Source: Hymenobacter roseosalivarius DSM 11622
GTDB taxonomy: Bacteria > Bacteroidota > Bacteroidia > Cytophagales > Hymenobacteraceae
Direction of reading: 5' to 3'
DNA: 64,000 nt
Assembly (NCBI RefSeq): GCF_900176135.1
Contig: NZ_FWWW01000047.1
Span: 55,682 to 119,681 of the forward strand
A model generated the notes under the pieces. It worked only from the letters and a program-made list of their open reading frames with translations. It did not search any database and was not told the origin of the DNA. Every line of letters starts with the position of its first letter. Position 1 is the first letter of the stretch. Shown here piece by piece: positions 35,494 to 44,258 of this stretch. The translations under genes were made by a program, and so were the position numbers.

Positions 35494-36183
35494 ATGGACG
35501 AGCTATTGCTGCTGAACCGTTGGGTGCATATCGGGGCCGGATTCGTGGGCTTTTTCATGGCGCCGGCTGCTCTGGCAGTGCGCAAAGGGGGCAGCGCGCA
35601 TCGGCTCTGGGGTCGTATTTTCTTCTGGGCCATGGTAATAGCGGGCACCACGGCTATCTTCTCGGCCAGTGTTAAGGGGCTCACCTTTTTGCTGCTGACT
35701 GGTATTTTCAGCCTGTATCTGGCCTGGTTTGGCTACCGCTCCCTCTACCACAAGCACATGGGCCAGGGCCAGCAAGCATCCGTCTACGACTGGATAGGGG
35801 TAGGGCTGGGACTGGTGGTTTTCGGGGGCACGATTGTCTACGGCGTGCTTACGCGCAATGTCATTTCGCTCGTGTTTGGCAGCATTGGGGCCAATTTTGC
35901 TGTGCAGCAGCTGCGGGCGTTTCGGCGTTCTAGTCCCTGGCCTACGGGCCAATGGCTGCACAACCATATATCGGGCTTCGTAGGCGCCTATATCGCGGCA
36001 GTGTCTGCTTTTTCGGCTACCAGTCTCACGTTCATTCCTTGGCCCTGGAATTTTCTGTGGCCTACGCTGGTCATGGTGCCGCCGCTGGTGTGGGTGCAAC
36101 GGCGCTACAAAGCCAAGTTCTCGCATGGGCAGCGGCCTGAAGAGGTGGTAGAAGTGCGTTTGCAAAAGCAGGTGCCAGCTTAA
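35494..36183 (+). CDS. DUF2306-like integral membrane protein
   Basis: 229 residues with about six to seven hydrophobic segments. The N-terminal LLLNRWVHIGAGFVGFFMAPAALAV and GSAHRLWGRIFFWAMVIAG carry conserved His/Arg positions (VHIGAG, AHRLWGR) typical of the DUF2306 family of predicted membrane proteins, possibly haem- or ligand-binding. C-terminal HNHISGFVGAYIAAVSAFS and NFLWPTLVMVPPLVWVQRR complete the bundle, followed by a basic cytoplasmic tail. Function unknown. It stands alone between the PagL-like gene and pyrD. Confidence 0.7.
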   Translation: MDELLLLNRWVHIGAGFVGFFMAPAALAVRKGGSAHRLWGRIFFWAMVIAGTTAIFSASVKGLTFLLLTGIFSLYLAWFGYRSLYHKHMGQGQQASVYDWIGVGLGLVVFGGTIVYGVLTRNVISLVFGSIGANFAVQQLRAFRRSSPWPTGQWLHNHISGFVGAYIAAVSAFSATSLTFIPWPWNFLWPTLVMVPPLVWVQRRYKAKFSHGQRPEEVVEVRLQKQVPA

Positions 36184-36237
36184 TTATTCGTTGCCAGAGC
36201 CAGCAGGAAAGTTCTCTTCAGAAATGCTAGCTGTTTA

Positions 36238-36336
36238 GGCCGTCATGCAGAGCGAAGCGAAGTATCTCGCGTGTTTACCTGGAATAGCAACCAGACACAG
36301 AACGCGAGATGCTTCGCTCCGCTCTGCATGACGGCC
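36238..36336. repeat. Palindromic GTCATGCAGAGC repeat, short copy
   Basis: Arms 36238-36273 and 36301-36336 match at 33 of 36 positions. Core words are GTCATGCAGAGCGAAGCGAAG and ATCTCGCGTG. This is closest to the dispersed GTCATTCTGAGCGAAGCGAAG-like palindromes known in several phyla. Confidence 0.88.
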
Positions 36337-36366
36337 TGACCAAATAAGGCTATATGTTAGCAATGA

Positions 36367-37395
36367 CTACTGCACCAACGCCTTATTAATCCGCTTTACA
36401 AGCGCGGGACCTTCATAAATAAAGCCAGTGTAAAGCTGTACCAGCGCCGCGCCGGCTGCTAGTTTCTCCTGGGCATCAGCGGCCGAAAAAATGCCCCCCA
36501 CACCAATAATAGGCAGTTCGCCGTTCGATTTGTGGTGTAGATACCGAATAACCTCCGTGGCGCGCTGACGCAGCGGGCGACCACTCAGACCGCCTGCGCC
36601 CAACTGTTGTACTTGTTGGGGGGCAATTTGCAGCCCTTCGCGACTGATGGTGGTGTTGGTGGCTACCAGTCCGCTCAGCTGCGTTTCGCGGGCGATGAGC
36701 AGGATGTCGTCAAGCTGGCCGTCGGTAAGGTCAGGCGCGATTTTGAGCAGCAGCGGCTTGGGATTGGGATGGGCTTGGTTGCGGGTCTGTACTTGCTGGA
36801 GCAAGTCAATCAGGGGGGCTTTTTCCTGAAGCTGTCGCAGATTGGGCGTGTTGGGCGAGCTGACGTTGACTACGAAATAATCAACCACATCAAAGAGCGC
36901 ATCGAAACAGGCCACATAATCGGCGGCGGCGTGCTCATTGGGCGTGTCCTTATTCTTGCCAATGTTGCCACCGATGAGCATGGATGAGCGTCGCTGGCGG
37001 AGGCGCGTGGCTACGGCTTCAGCGCCGTCGTTGTTGAAGCCCATGCGGTTAATAAGGGCCGCATCAGCTGGCAGCCGAAACAGACGCGGGGCTGGGTTGC
37101 CCGGCTGCGCCCGCGGCGTCACTGTCCCTATTTCGACAAACCCGAAGCCCAGCGCTGCCAATTCATCGGTGAGGTCGGCGTTTTTATCGAAGCCCGCTGC
37201 CAGGCCTATGGGGTTCCTGAACTTTAGCCCGAAAATCTCCCGTTCTAGGCTAGGATGCTGAAAATCGTAGAGGCCGCGCAGCAAAGCCGCGGTGCCGGGT
37301 ACTCGGTAGCCGCGCTTAAGATTATCGAAAACAAAGTGATGCGTGTGCTCCGCGTCGAGCTGAAACAGGAGGGGTTTGACGAAGCGCTTATACAT
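36367..37395 (-). CDS. pyrD: Dihydroorotate dehydrogenase (quinone), class 2
   Basis: 342 residues; oxidises dihydroorotate to orotate in pyrimidine synthesis, attached to the inner membrane by its N-terminal helix ([21 protein letters not shown]) and passing electrons to quinone. FMN-barrel motifs are [65 protein letters not shown] (catalytic Ser) and [28 protein letters not shown]. These belong to the membrane-bound, quinone-dependent class, not the cytosolic one. Start at 37393-37395 overlaps the end of a 21-bp inverted repeat. Confidence 0.96.
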   Translation of the reverse strand: MYKRFVKPLLFQLDAEHTHHFVFDNLKRGYRVPGTAALLRGLYDFQHPSLEREIFGLKFRNPIGLAAGFDKNADLTDELAALGFGFVEIGTVTPRAQPGNPAPRLFRLPADAALINRMGFNNDGAEAVATRLRQRRSSMLIGGNIGKNKDTPNEHAAADYVACFDALFDVVDYFVVNVSSPNTPNLRQLQEKAPLIDLLQQVQTRNQAHPNPKPLLLKIAPDLTDGQLDDILLIARETQLSGLVATNTTISREGLQIAPQQVQQLGAGGLSGRPLRQRATEVIRYLHHKSNGELPIIGVGGIFSAADAQEKLAAGAALVQLYTGFIYEGPALVKRINKALVQ

Positions 37396-37487
37396 TTATC
37401 AATTAACATTTACCAATGAACAAGTAATGCATGAGCGTTGAGCATAGCAATCAGTTGACGTGCGTCGGTAAATGTTACTTGATAAAT
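37394..37487. repeat. 21-bp inverted repeat upstream of pyrD
   Basis: ATTTATCAATTAACATTTACC at 37394-37414 and its complement at 37467-37487 match at 20 of 21 positions, around a 52-nt loop. It fills the pyrD-yifB gap, and its left end covers the pyrD start codon region. Confidence 0.75.
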
Positions 37488-37497
37488 GTTAAATAAA

Positions 37498-39036
37498 TCA
37501 TCCCGCCCAGCCTTCCCGGTCCAGACTGCGGTACTGAATGGCTTCCGCCAGGTGCTCGATGCGAATTTCTTCGGTGCCTGCTAGGTCGGCGATGGTGCGG
37601 GCTACTTTCAGGATGCGGTCGTAGGCGCGGGCTGAAAGGCCCAGGCGCTCCATAGCCGTTTTGAGGAGGGCGCGGCCGGCCGTATTGATCTGGCAGATAT
37701 CCTTCACCATTTGCGAAGGCATCATGGCGTTGGAGTGAATATCAGAGAAGTCTTTAAACCTGTCGCTTTGCACGGCCCGCGCCTTTTCTACCCGTTGCTG
37801 AATATCGGCGCTGCTCTCCGATTTACGCGTTTCTGTCATCTGGTCGAAGGTCACGGGCGTGACTTCCACGTGTAGGTCGATGCGGTCGAGTAAGGGGCCG
37901 CTTACCTTGTTAAGATAGCGCTGCACTACGCCGGGGCCGCAAACGCACTCCTTCTCGGGATGGTTATAGTAGCCGCACGGGCACGGGTTCATGCTGGCGA
38001 TAAGCATGAAGTTGGCCGGAAACTCAATGCTCACTTTGGCTCGCGAGATGGTCACGCGGCGCTCTTCCAGCGGCTGGCGCATCACCTCAAGCACGGTGCG
38101 CTTAAACTCCGGCAGCTCATCCAGAAACAGCACCCCATTGTGGGAAAGCGAGATTTCGCCCGGCTGCGGGTTGCTGCCCCCGCCCACCAGCGCCACATCC
38201 GAAATAGTGTGGTGCGGTGCCCGAAACGGCCGCGTCGTCAGCAAGGAAGCATTAGTGCCCAACTTGCCGGCTACCGAGTGAATCTTGGTAGTTTCGAGTG
38301 CCTCCTGCATGGAGAGCAGCGGTAGAATACTGGGCAGGCGCTTGGCCAGCATGGTTTTACCGGCGCCGGGTGGGCCAATCATAATGGCATTATGCCCCCC
38401 GGCGGCCGCTATTTCCAGGGCACGCTTGATGTTTTCCTGGCCCTGCACGTCGGCGAAGTCGGCGGTGTACTGATTGACGGTGTGCTGAAATACGTCGCGG
38501 GTATCGATGCGCAGGGGGGCAATTTCCTCACGCCCCTCGAAAAAGTCGATGGCCTGCTGCATGCTGTCCACCGGAATAACATCTAGGTTGTTCACAATGG
38601 CGGCTTCCTGGGCGTTTTCGCGGGGCAGAATAAAGCCTTTGAAGCCTTCCTTACGGGCCTGAATGGCGATGGGCAGTACGCCGCGAATAGGTCGTAGGCT
38701 GCCATCTAGGGCCAATTCGCCCATGATAATATACTCGCCTAATCGTTCAGTATTCAACTGTTGGGAAGCGTGCAAAATGCCCAGGGCAATGGGCAGGTCG
38801 TAGGCCGAGCCTTCTTTGCGTACATCGGCCGGAGCCATATTCACGACCACCTTGGTGCGTGGCATCCGATACCCCCGAAATTTTAAAGCGGATTCAATGC
38901 GCTGCTGGCTTTCCTTAATCGCATTATCGGCTAGGCCGACTACATAAAATAGTGTTCCCTGCGATACAACTACTTCAATTGTAATGGTATTGGCATTAAC
39001 ACCCTGCACGGCCGAGCCGTAGGTTTTGGTAAGCAT
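37498..39036 (-). CDS. YifB-family Mg-chelatase-like AAA ATPase (ComM-type)
   Basis: 512 residues from the ATG at 39034-39036. An N-terminal ChlI-like domain (KTYGSAVQGVNANTITIEV, VVVNMAPADVRKEGSAYDLPIALG) precedes the AAA+ core with Walker A GPPGAGKT and VLFLDELPEFKR as Walker B. The C-terminal domain contains GRALLKTAMERLGLSARAYDRILKVARTIADL, and a CGPGVVQRY segment lies nearby. The related ComM helicase of gamma-proteobacteria promotes branch migration during natural transformation; that role is known for ComM only, so here it is suggestive. It follows a promoter at 39073. Confidence 0.92.
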   Translation of the reverse strand: MLTKTYGSAVQGVNANTITIEVVVSQGTLFYVVGLADNAIKESQQRIESALKFRGYRMPRTKVVVNMAPADVRKEGSAYDLPIALGILHASQQLNTERLGEYIIMGELALDGSLRPIRGVLPIAIQARKEGFKGFILPRENAQEAAIVNNLDVIPVDSMQQAIDFFEGREEIAPLRIDTRDVFQHTVNQYTADFADVQGQENIKRALEIAAAGGHNAIMIGPPGAGKTMLAKRLPSILPLLSMQEALETTKIHSVAGKLGTNASLLTTRPFRAPHHTISDVALVGGGSNPQPGEISLSHNGVLFLDELPEFKRTVLEVMRQPLEERRVTISRAKVSIEFPANFMLIASMNPCPCGYYNHPEKECVCGPGVVQRYLNKVSGPLLDRIDLHVEVTPVTFDQMTETRKSESSADIQQRVEKARAVQSDRFKDFSDIHSNAMMPSQMVKDICQINTAGRALLKTAMERLGLSARAYDRILKVARTIADLAGTEEIRIEHLAEAIQYRSLDREGWAG

Positions 39037-39072
39037 TGATAAACGATGAATAGAATAAGATGAAAGCCGAAT

Positions 39073-39080
39073 CAAAGATA
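39073..39080 (-). promoter_or_regulatory. Bacteroidota -7 element (TATCTTTG) for the YifB-type gene
   Basis: Complement of CAAAGATA, 37 nt upstream of the ATG at 39036. No good -33 element at normal spacing. Confidence 0.5.
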
Positions 39081-39086
39081 GACACC

Positions 39087-39119
39087 AAAAAGCCGGCCTT
39101 ATTTGAAGTCGGCTTTTTT
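39087..39119. terminator. Terminator-like hairpin in a divergent promoter region
   Basis: AAAAAGCCG pairs with CGGCTTTTTT across an AT-rich loop. It lies upstream of both flanking genes, so it can only stop read-through from beyond either promoter or attenuate; its role is unclear. Confidence 0.55.
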
Positions 39120-39469
39120 AGTGGGACAGATTTTGTACAGTAGCCACATGTAGTTGCTTAGGGTGCATGGGTGTAGAGAATAGGGACAGATATCAGTGTT
39201 TTGAATTAATAGAAAAAAATATGATTAAATAACGATAAAACAGTAGAAATACGTCAAATAATTAGTAAGAAAATAGTGAGTACATACTTTGCTGCGTTGA
39301 CCCTTAATTCCCATCAATAGCGGCAAAAGTTATCATTCTGAAAATGAGGTGAAATAAAAGCCTTGGCTTGTTGGCGTAATTATTGGTCTATTTATATTCT
39401 TGACGGTAATTGAATTATTGAAATAAGTACTGTTTCTTAAATCTGAGGTAGAGCTAATTTTTATTGCTT

Positions 39470-40564
39470 ATGATAAAGCTCTTTTTAAAAAGAAACCTGC
39501 TCTTGGCAGCCACGCCGCTAGTAATAGGAACGGCAGTGGTGGAATTGGCCCCCACTGCCATCCCTTACACCATTGATACGAGCAGTTTGGTAATGCCGAT
39601 TAGTGAATGGACCCTGAGCCGAGCCCAGAACGGCAACTTGATTTCTACTCTAAAAGATAATCGCACGGGCCGGTTGAATGCTTTTTCGGCATCAGTATTT
39701 CAGAGAGGCTACCAAGCTGATTTTCAGTTGAATCCGAAAATATATCACCAGCCTTACCTGAGCAAAGGCGATACGGTAGCCAATATGTATTCCAATCAGG
39801 ATCAGGAACGGTTGGTACAATTGCAGGGTGAACTGGCTGTGCAGGAAGCGGAGCTAGAGCTTGTCAGTACTGGTCAGAAATCTGCGGATGTGGAAGGAGT
39901 AGTGAATCAGCTGGCCCTTGCTCAGCAGGAGCTCGCGGCTCAACGCGTTCTGACTCAGCGCACAGTGGCGCTTCACCAAGACTCGTTGACATCATTGCAG
40001 GAATATGAGCTAGCCCTGAATACCCTCCGAGTGCGCGAGCTAAATGTCGGTAGGATTGAGGCTGGCTATAAGTCCGCTACTACCGGCAGCAAACCCGAAC
40101 AAGTCAGAGTTATCCGCACCCGAATTAACTCCCTTCAACGACAAATTCAGCACATCAAGCAAGGCTTAAAAGAATTAACGGTAGTGTCACCGGTTTCGGG
40201 AACCGTACTGCTACAGAAAGCAGCGGCAAATCCAATGGAGGAAGTATTGGTATCGGTGGCTGATAATTCAGCCTACGTCGTGTTGCTGCCAGTAAATTAT
40301 CTGGAGAAGAACTACGTCCAGCTACGGCAGAAAATAGAGGTAGCGGTAACTGGAACTACCCAAACGGCGGTCGGCAGAATAATTGGTATTGATAATACAG
40401 TACAAATCGTGGATGGACGGCAGGCGTTCTTTGTCACCGCTTTGATTGACGATAAAAAAGCCCCCCTGGTGCCGGGCATGGTCGTCAGAACAACTATTTC
40501 GTGCCAACCTATTTCCTTAAAAGGCCACGTAGCACGCACGGCAGAATCGCTTCTTCTGTATTAA
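39470..40564 (+). CDS. HlyD-family periplasmic adaptor (membrane fusion) protein
   Basis: The ATG at 39470 gives 364 residues; a TTG two codons earlier is less likely. A short N-terminal TM (LLLAATPLVIGTAVVELA) is followed by a beta-barrel/lipoyl half (about 60-110), a long coiled-coil hairpin rich in Gln/Glu/Leu (about 113-240, for example QERLVQLQGELAVQEAELELV and TRINSLQRQIQHIKQGLKEL), then the second lipoyl half (VVSPVSGTVLLQKA) and a C-terminal barrel (VPGMVVRTTISC). Such proteins link an inner-membrane pump to TolC. Two genes downstream a TolC gene is present, but no ABC, RND or MFS pump. Composition is lower in GC than the surrounding chromosome. Confidence 0.85.
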   Translation: MIKLFLKRNLLLAATPLVIGTAVVELAPTAIPYTIDTSSLVMPISEWTLSRAQNGNLISTLKDNRTGRLNAFSASVFQRGYQADFQLNPKIYHQPYLSKGDTVANMYSNQDQERLVQLQGELAVQEAELELVSTGQKSADVEGVVNQLALAQQELAAQRVLTQRTVALHQDSLTSLQEYELALNTLRVRELNVGRIEAGYKSATTGSKPEQVRVIRTRINSLQRQIQHIKQGLKELTVVSPVSGTVLLQKAAANPMEEVLVSVADNSAYVVLLPVNYLEKNYVQLRQKIEVAVTGTTQTAVGRIIGIDNTVQIVDGRQAFFVTALIDDKKAPLVPGMVVRTTISCQPISLKGHVARTAESLLLY

Positions 40565-40642
40565 GCATGAGCTAACTAGCTCATGCGCTTATGCTTAACT
40601 TATACTTGTTTGGTTGGCGCTCAGCGTTAATCTTTTCTTTCT

Positions 40643-41311
40643 ATGCAGCGAGATATTCAGGCAGTTTTCAATTTTTCTATCACCGTTCGGGAGGTATTGG
40701 GCAATACGATGTGGGCTGCGGTGTGCGGGCTACTTATTTCCTTTTTCTACGTCATTGCTTTTCGAAAAAGTAGTTACTCAGTTAATCTAATTAAGTCTAT
40801 TGTGATGCTAACCATGATTACGGCCTTCGTAATGATGGTAGTAGGGGATAACTTGGCGCAGGCATTTAGCATGGTGGGCATTTTGTCCATCATTCGGTTT
40901 CGGACCGCCACGAAGGCCGCCCAAGACTTTATGTTCCTTTTTTTCGCTTTGGCCATTGGCCTGGCCTGCGGAGAAGGATTGTATTCGGTTGCTTTAGTTG
41001 GGTGCCTGCTTATCGGTTTGGTAACCACTGCCATGACTCACGGCCTCGCTACCACGCAACAAGACGATTTCATTCTGACCATTGTTCGCAAGGCCACCCT
41101 CAGTACAGAGAGTGACTATACACCCATCTTACAGGCTTTCTGTAAGCGGTTCAAGGTAGTGAGCACACAGACTTCTAAGCTGAAGAAGGACTCGCTCACG
41201 CAATTCTCTTATAGCGCCAGTTTGAAAAACGCTAGTAGTAGCGAAGCCTTAGTCGAAGCCTTAAAAGAGGTGGAAGGGGTCAGACAGGTTACGCTTGCCT
41301 TGGAGGAGTAG
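40643..41311 (+). CDS. DUF4956 family membrane protein
   Basis: 222 residues with four hydrophobic segments between about 20 and 140 (TMWAAVCGLLISFFYVIAF, SIVMLTMITAFVMMVVGDN, FMFLFFALAIGLACGEG and VALVGCLLIGLVTTAMTHG). The conserved DUF4956 block MVGILSIIRFRTATKAAQDF lies between TM2 and TM3. The C-terminal soluble part (about 145-222) resembles an ACT/MgtC-type alpha-beta fold. DUF4956 genes elsewhere accompany VTC-type polyphosphate polymerase or CotH kinases; neither is here. Placed between HlyD and TolC genes, it is the only candidate inner-membrane partner for them (inference). Confidence 0.85.
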   Translation: MQRDIQAVFNFSITVREVLGNTMWAAVCGLLISFFYVIAFRKSSYSVNLIKSIVMLTMITAFVMMVVGDNLAQAFSMVGILSIIRFRTATKAAQDFMFLFFALAIGLACGEGLYSVALVGCLLIGLVTTAMTHGLATTQQDDFILTIVRKATLSTESDYTPILQAFCKRFKVVSTQTSKLKKDSLTQFSYSASLKNASSSEALVEALKEVEGVRQVTLALEE

Positions 41312-41330
41312 CAACTTAAGCCATACGTCC

Positions 41331-42719
41331 ATGCATTCGCTCTTACTACTGCTAGCTACTTGTTCGGTGCAAGTAATAGGCAAGCTCAGGTTGTCCGTTT
41401 TTAAATGGCAGAAAGCGTCATGGGGGGCTTTTGTCTTCTGCTTATTGTGCCACACTGCTTCAGGCCAGAAAATCTGGACACTAGAGGAATGTCTGGCCTT
41501 TGCGCAAACCCATAACCTGCAGATTCAGCAAGCTACTTTGTTCCAGGATAAAAGCAGGGTGCAGCTCCACGCGGCAAAAAACTTCTTTCTGCCGACCGTC
41601 AATGCCCGCGTGCGCTCGGCCGGTAACTGGGGGTTTTTGATTGATCCTTCCACGAACGAGTTATCAAACCAGTTCAATTTCGGCAATCAGGCGGCCTTAA
41701 ATTTTAACCTGAATTTATTCGATGGTTTTGCTTCTTCTTCGCAAGTCAAGCTGCGGCGTCAGCAAATGGCGGCGGCCACGTATGGACACCAAACAAGCAG
41801 TAATGCCATTTCGCTGGATATCGTCTATGCTTTTCTGCAGGTATTACTCAGCCAAGAGCAATTAGCTAATTCTAAGCTGCGGGCGGCTTATTTAGTTGAG
41901 CAGCAAAGGAAGGTAAGGATGCAGGCAGAAAAGGGCATACTTAGCAAAAGAGACTTGCTTAGCCTGCAATCGCAGGTGGCGGCGGAAGATCTGCTGACCG
42001 TTTACGCAGAGAATAACGTGGAGCAAGCCTTATTTACCTTGAGTCAGGTGATTGGCTTACCAATCACGGAGACGATGGCTGTGAAACCAGTTGAAATATC
42101 CGACCAAGAGCTAACGCCGGACCTCATGAGTGAAGAGGTACTGACCGTAGCAGCTACGGTTCTTCCCGATTTGAAGGCCGCGCAGGCGAGGGTGGAAGCC
42201 GCGCACTATGCCTGGCAAGTGGGGCGGGCTACCTACAAACCAGTATTAGCGCTTACAGCCCAGTTAGCAACGCGCACCTCGAATTATAAAACCGAGAGGT
42301 TTGAAAACCAAATCCTGGATAATCTGAACCGGCGGGTTGGCTTATCGTTAAATGTGCCCCTTTTCAGCCGTTTCCAGATGCAGAGCACCGACCAATTGGC
42401 TAAGCTGGACATTGAGGCTGCGCGGCTAAGCTACCAGCAGGTAAACCAGGAGCTCAACGGAAAAGTAAGAAGTGCATTTTTAAATTACAGAGCTGCTGCC
42501 AAAAAGTACCAGGCCCTGCAATTGCAGTACGGCGTTATTGGCGAGGAACACCGGTACGCGGCCAAAATGCTGGAGTTAGGAGGCATTGATGCCGTAGAGT
42601 ACAGCATAACCCGAAGCCGATTAATAACGGCCCAATCTGAACTGGTGCAGGCCAAATACGACTGTTTTTTTAAACAGCAGATGTTGAATTTCTATCAGGG
42701 AAAACCTCTGGCGTTTTAG
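41331..42719 (+). CDS. TolC-family outer-membrane efflux protein
   Basis: About 462 residues from the ATG at 41331; an in-frame TTG-type start further upstream overlaps the previous gene. Signal region spans roughly residues 1-46 and ends HTASGQ, longer than usual, so the exact start is uncertain. Typical TolC features are WTLEECLAFAQTHNLQIQQA at the start of the mature domain, LNFNLNLFDGFASSSQVKLRRQQM, the internal repeat LRVGLSLNVPLFSRFQMQSTDQL-like strand, and a C-terminal helical hairpin AAKMLELGGIDAVEYSITRSRLITAQSELVQAKYD. It forms the outer-membrane channel-tunnel. The gene starts 19 nt after the DUF4956 stop, so HlyD-DUF4956-TolC are co-transcribed. Confidence 0.88.
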   Translation: MHSLLLLLATCSVQVIGKLRLSVFKWQKASWGAFVFCLLCHTASGQKIWTLEECLAFAQTHNLQIQQATLFQDKSRVQLHAAKNFFLPTVNARVRSAGNWGFLIDPSTNELSNQFNFGNQAALNFNLNLFDGFASSSQVKLRRQQMAAATYGHQTSSNAISLDIVYAFLQVLLSQEQLANSKLRAAYLVEQQRKVRMQAEKGILSKRDLLSLQSQVAAEDLLTVYAENNVEQALFTLSQVIGLPITETMAVKPVEISDQELTPDLMSEEVLTVAATVLPDLKAAQARVEAAHYAWQVGRATYKPVLALTAQLATRTSNYKTERFENQILDNLNRRVGLSLNVPLFSRFQMQSTDQLAKLDIEAARLSYQQVNQELNGKVRSAFLNYRAAAKKYQALQLQYGVIGEEHRYAAKMLELGGIDAVEYSITRSRLITAQSELVQAKYDCFFKQQMLNFYQGKPLAF

Positions 42720-42800
42720 TATCAAAAGACCTCGTGCCAACAGCTTAGTGCTATGTCTTGGTCTTTTAGGAAGAAAAGCTTCGTGCTTACCGCCGCAAGT

Positions 42801-43385
42801 TTATTTCACCAACTCCTCAATTAGGAGAATCATAATATGAATCGCCTTGATATGAATCTCCTGAATTCTGTCGGCAAAACCTGAATGCGGAGCCCGAATC
42901 TCGACGTCGCAGAGGGCGGCTAATTGCCCCCCATCCTTGCCTGTGAGGCCCACAACGCGCATTCCGGCTGCTTTGGCCGCTTCGGCGGCGCGCAATACGT
43001 TGGGCGAGTTGCCACTGGTACTTATGGCGAGCAGTACATCACCGGGACGGCCCAGGGCCTGCACGTAGCGACCAAATACGTGGTCGTAGCCATAGTCATT
43101 TGCCACGCAACTCATGTGCGAGGCATCGGTGAGAGCAATGGCCGCCAGGGCGGGACGGTCGTGGCGGTAACGGCCGCTGAGTTCCTCGGCAAAATGCTGC
43201 GCATCACAGAGAGAGCCGCCGTTGCCACAGCTCAGGAGTTTGCCTCCCAGCTGTAAGCTGCCGGCCATGAGGCGGGCAGCTTGCTCGATGGCGGTAATAT
43301 TGGTTGGATCAGCTAGAAAACGGTCAAGGACCGTGCGAGCCTCCGTAAGCTCGGCCTGAATGCGGTTAGTAAGCGAATCGGTCAC
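42801..43385 (-). CDS. gmhA: D-sedoheptulose-7-phosphate isomerase
   Basis: 194 residues with the SIS sugar-isomerase fold. GmhA converts sedoheptulose-7-phosphate to heptose-7-phosphate for LPS inner-core heptose synthesis in the cytoplasm. Family motifs are [24 protein letters not shown] (residues about 50-73), [17 protein letters not shown] (about 117-133) and a C-terminal [16 protein letters not shown] helix carrying the metal/active-site His and Glu. The ATG lies 2 nt beyond the stop of the membrane protein gene at 43388, so translation may be coupled. No other heptose genes are in the window. Confidence 0.95.
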   Translation of the reverse strand: MTDSLTNRIQAELTEARTVLDRFLADPTNITAIEQAARLMAGSLQLGGKLLSCGNGGSLCDAQHFAEELSGRYRHDRPALAAIALTDASHMSCVANDYGYDHVFGRYVQALGRPGDVLLAISTSGNSPNVLRAAEAAKAAGMRVVGLTGKDGGQLAALCDVEIRAPHSGFADRIQEIHIKAIHIMILLIEELVK

Positions 43386-43387
43386 TA

Positions 43388-44026
43388 TTAGGGTTGGGAA
43401 GAGGGATACTGCGTAGGTCGTGGTGTCTCGAGGTCGGCGGCAGAAGCGGGCGGAATGTTAGAATGCGGGGGCGTTTCGGCTACGTTGGTATTGGGGGGCA
43501 AATTAGTCCCCGGCGCAGGGTCAGCGGGCACTACATATACGGGGTCGAGACGGGTAGTCGTGGTGGTCGTAGTTGCGGCCGGCTCTGGGGTTGGCGCTGG
43601 AGTTGTCGGTGCTACGGGAGTAGGAGGTGCAACTGGTGTAACAGGTACAACGGGTGCTGCTGTGGTAACAGGCCGAGTGGGTGCTGCCGGAGCCGCTGTG
43701 GTAACTGGGCGTGCCTGTAAATCTCGGTCGCGCTGCTCCATCTGATGGTCATAGAGGCGGGCTTTCAACTCGTTTACCTTGCCTTCCTGGCGGGAAAGGT
43801 CGCGTTTCAAGGCCACATTATACAGGTTCTCTACGATCAGCTCCAAAGCCAGCAATACGGCTCCGATAACAAACATGGTGTTATAAAATGTTGCCAACCC
43901 TAAGTCACCACTCAATCCCATCGACGACATCATAAAGTCGCGGGAAGCGGGCATCAGGATAAACAGCAGCGCCAGGAGCAAATACACCATGACGACTACA
44001 TTGACTAAGCGTTTGAAACCAAGCAT
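43388..44026 (-). CDS. Two-TM protein with Pro/Thr-rich tail
   Basis: 212 residues. Two hydrophobic segments (about 8-26, [18 protein letters not shown], and 47-66, [19 protein letters not shown]) are followed by a short basic/Glu-rich coiled-coil-like stretch ([21 protein letters not shown]). A 120-residue Pro/Thr/Ala-rich tail follows, built of VTTAAP-, TPVAP- and PAPTPEP-type words, with a run of seven Thr. No family recognised. The tail could span periplasm or peptidoglycan. It is the upstream partner of gmhA and is probably co-transcribed with it. Confidence 0.65.
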   Translation of the reverse strand: MLGFKRLVNVVVMVYLLLALLFILMPASRDFMMSSMGLSGDLGLATFYNTMFVIGAVLLALELIVENLYNVALKRDLSRQEGKVNELKARLYDHQMEQRDRDLQARPVTTAAPAAPTRPVTTAAPVVPVTPVAPPTPVAPTTPAPTPEPAATTTTTTTRLDPVYVVPADPAPGTNLPPNTNVAETPPHSNIPPASAADLETPRPTQYPSSQP

Positions 44027-44059
44027 AGGAGGAGAGAGCTAAGTTGAAGAAAAGCCGGT

Positions 44060-44134
44060 GGTTGCACTACGCGCGAAAGCCACAACGGCGGGCTAAATAT
44101 AGACCTTTACCCATTTTCGTCGCGTAGTGCAACC
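44060..44134. repeat. Inverted repeat GGTTGCACTACGCG upstream of the two-TM gene
   Basis: Perfect 14-bp arms at 44060-44073 and 44121-44134, around a 47-nt loop containing AT-rich sequence. Upstream of the minus-strand gene at 44026. Confidence 0.65.
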
Positions 44135-44258
44135 CTGGCACCATCCTGCTAAACGCATCCAAGCCTTACACGGTTGAATTTAGGTGCTTTTTCCAAGGCC
44201 TGGGGGGCTTTTTAAGCAAAGCGCAACTCAACGCTACCTATTTCTTTTCGCCCCAATT

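Larger units (their letters stand above)
39037..39469. other. AT-rich divergent gap between yifB and the HlyD gene
   Basis: 433 bp. It holds the TATCTTTG element for yifB, a hairpin with T-runs at 39087-39119, and about 340 bp of AT-rich DNA before the HlyD gene. No gene or repeat seen in the AT-rich part. Confidence 0.6.
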
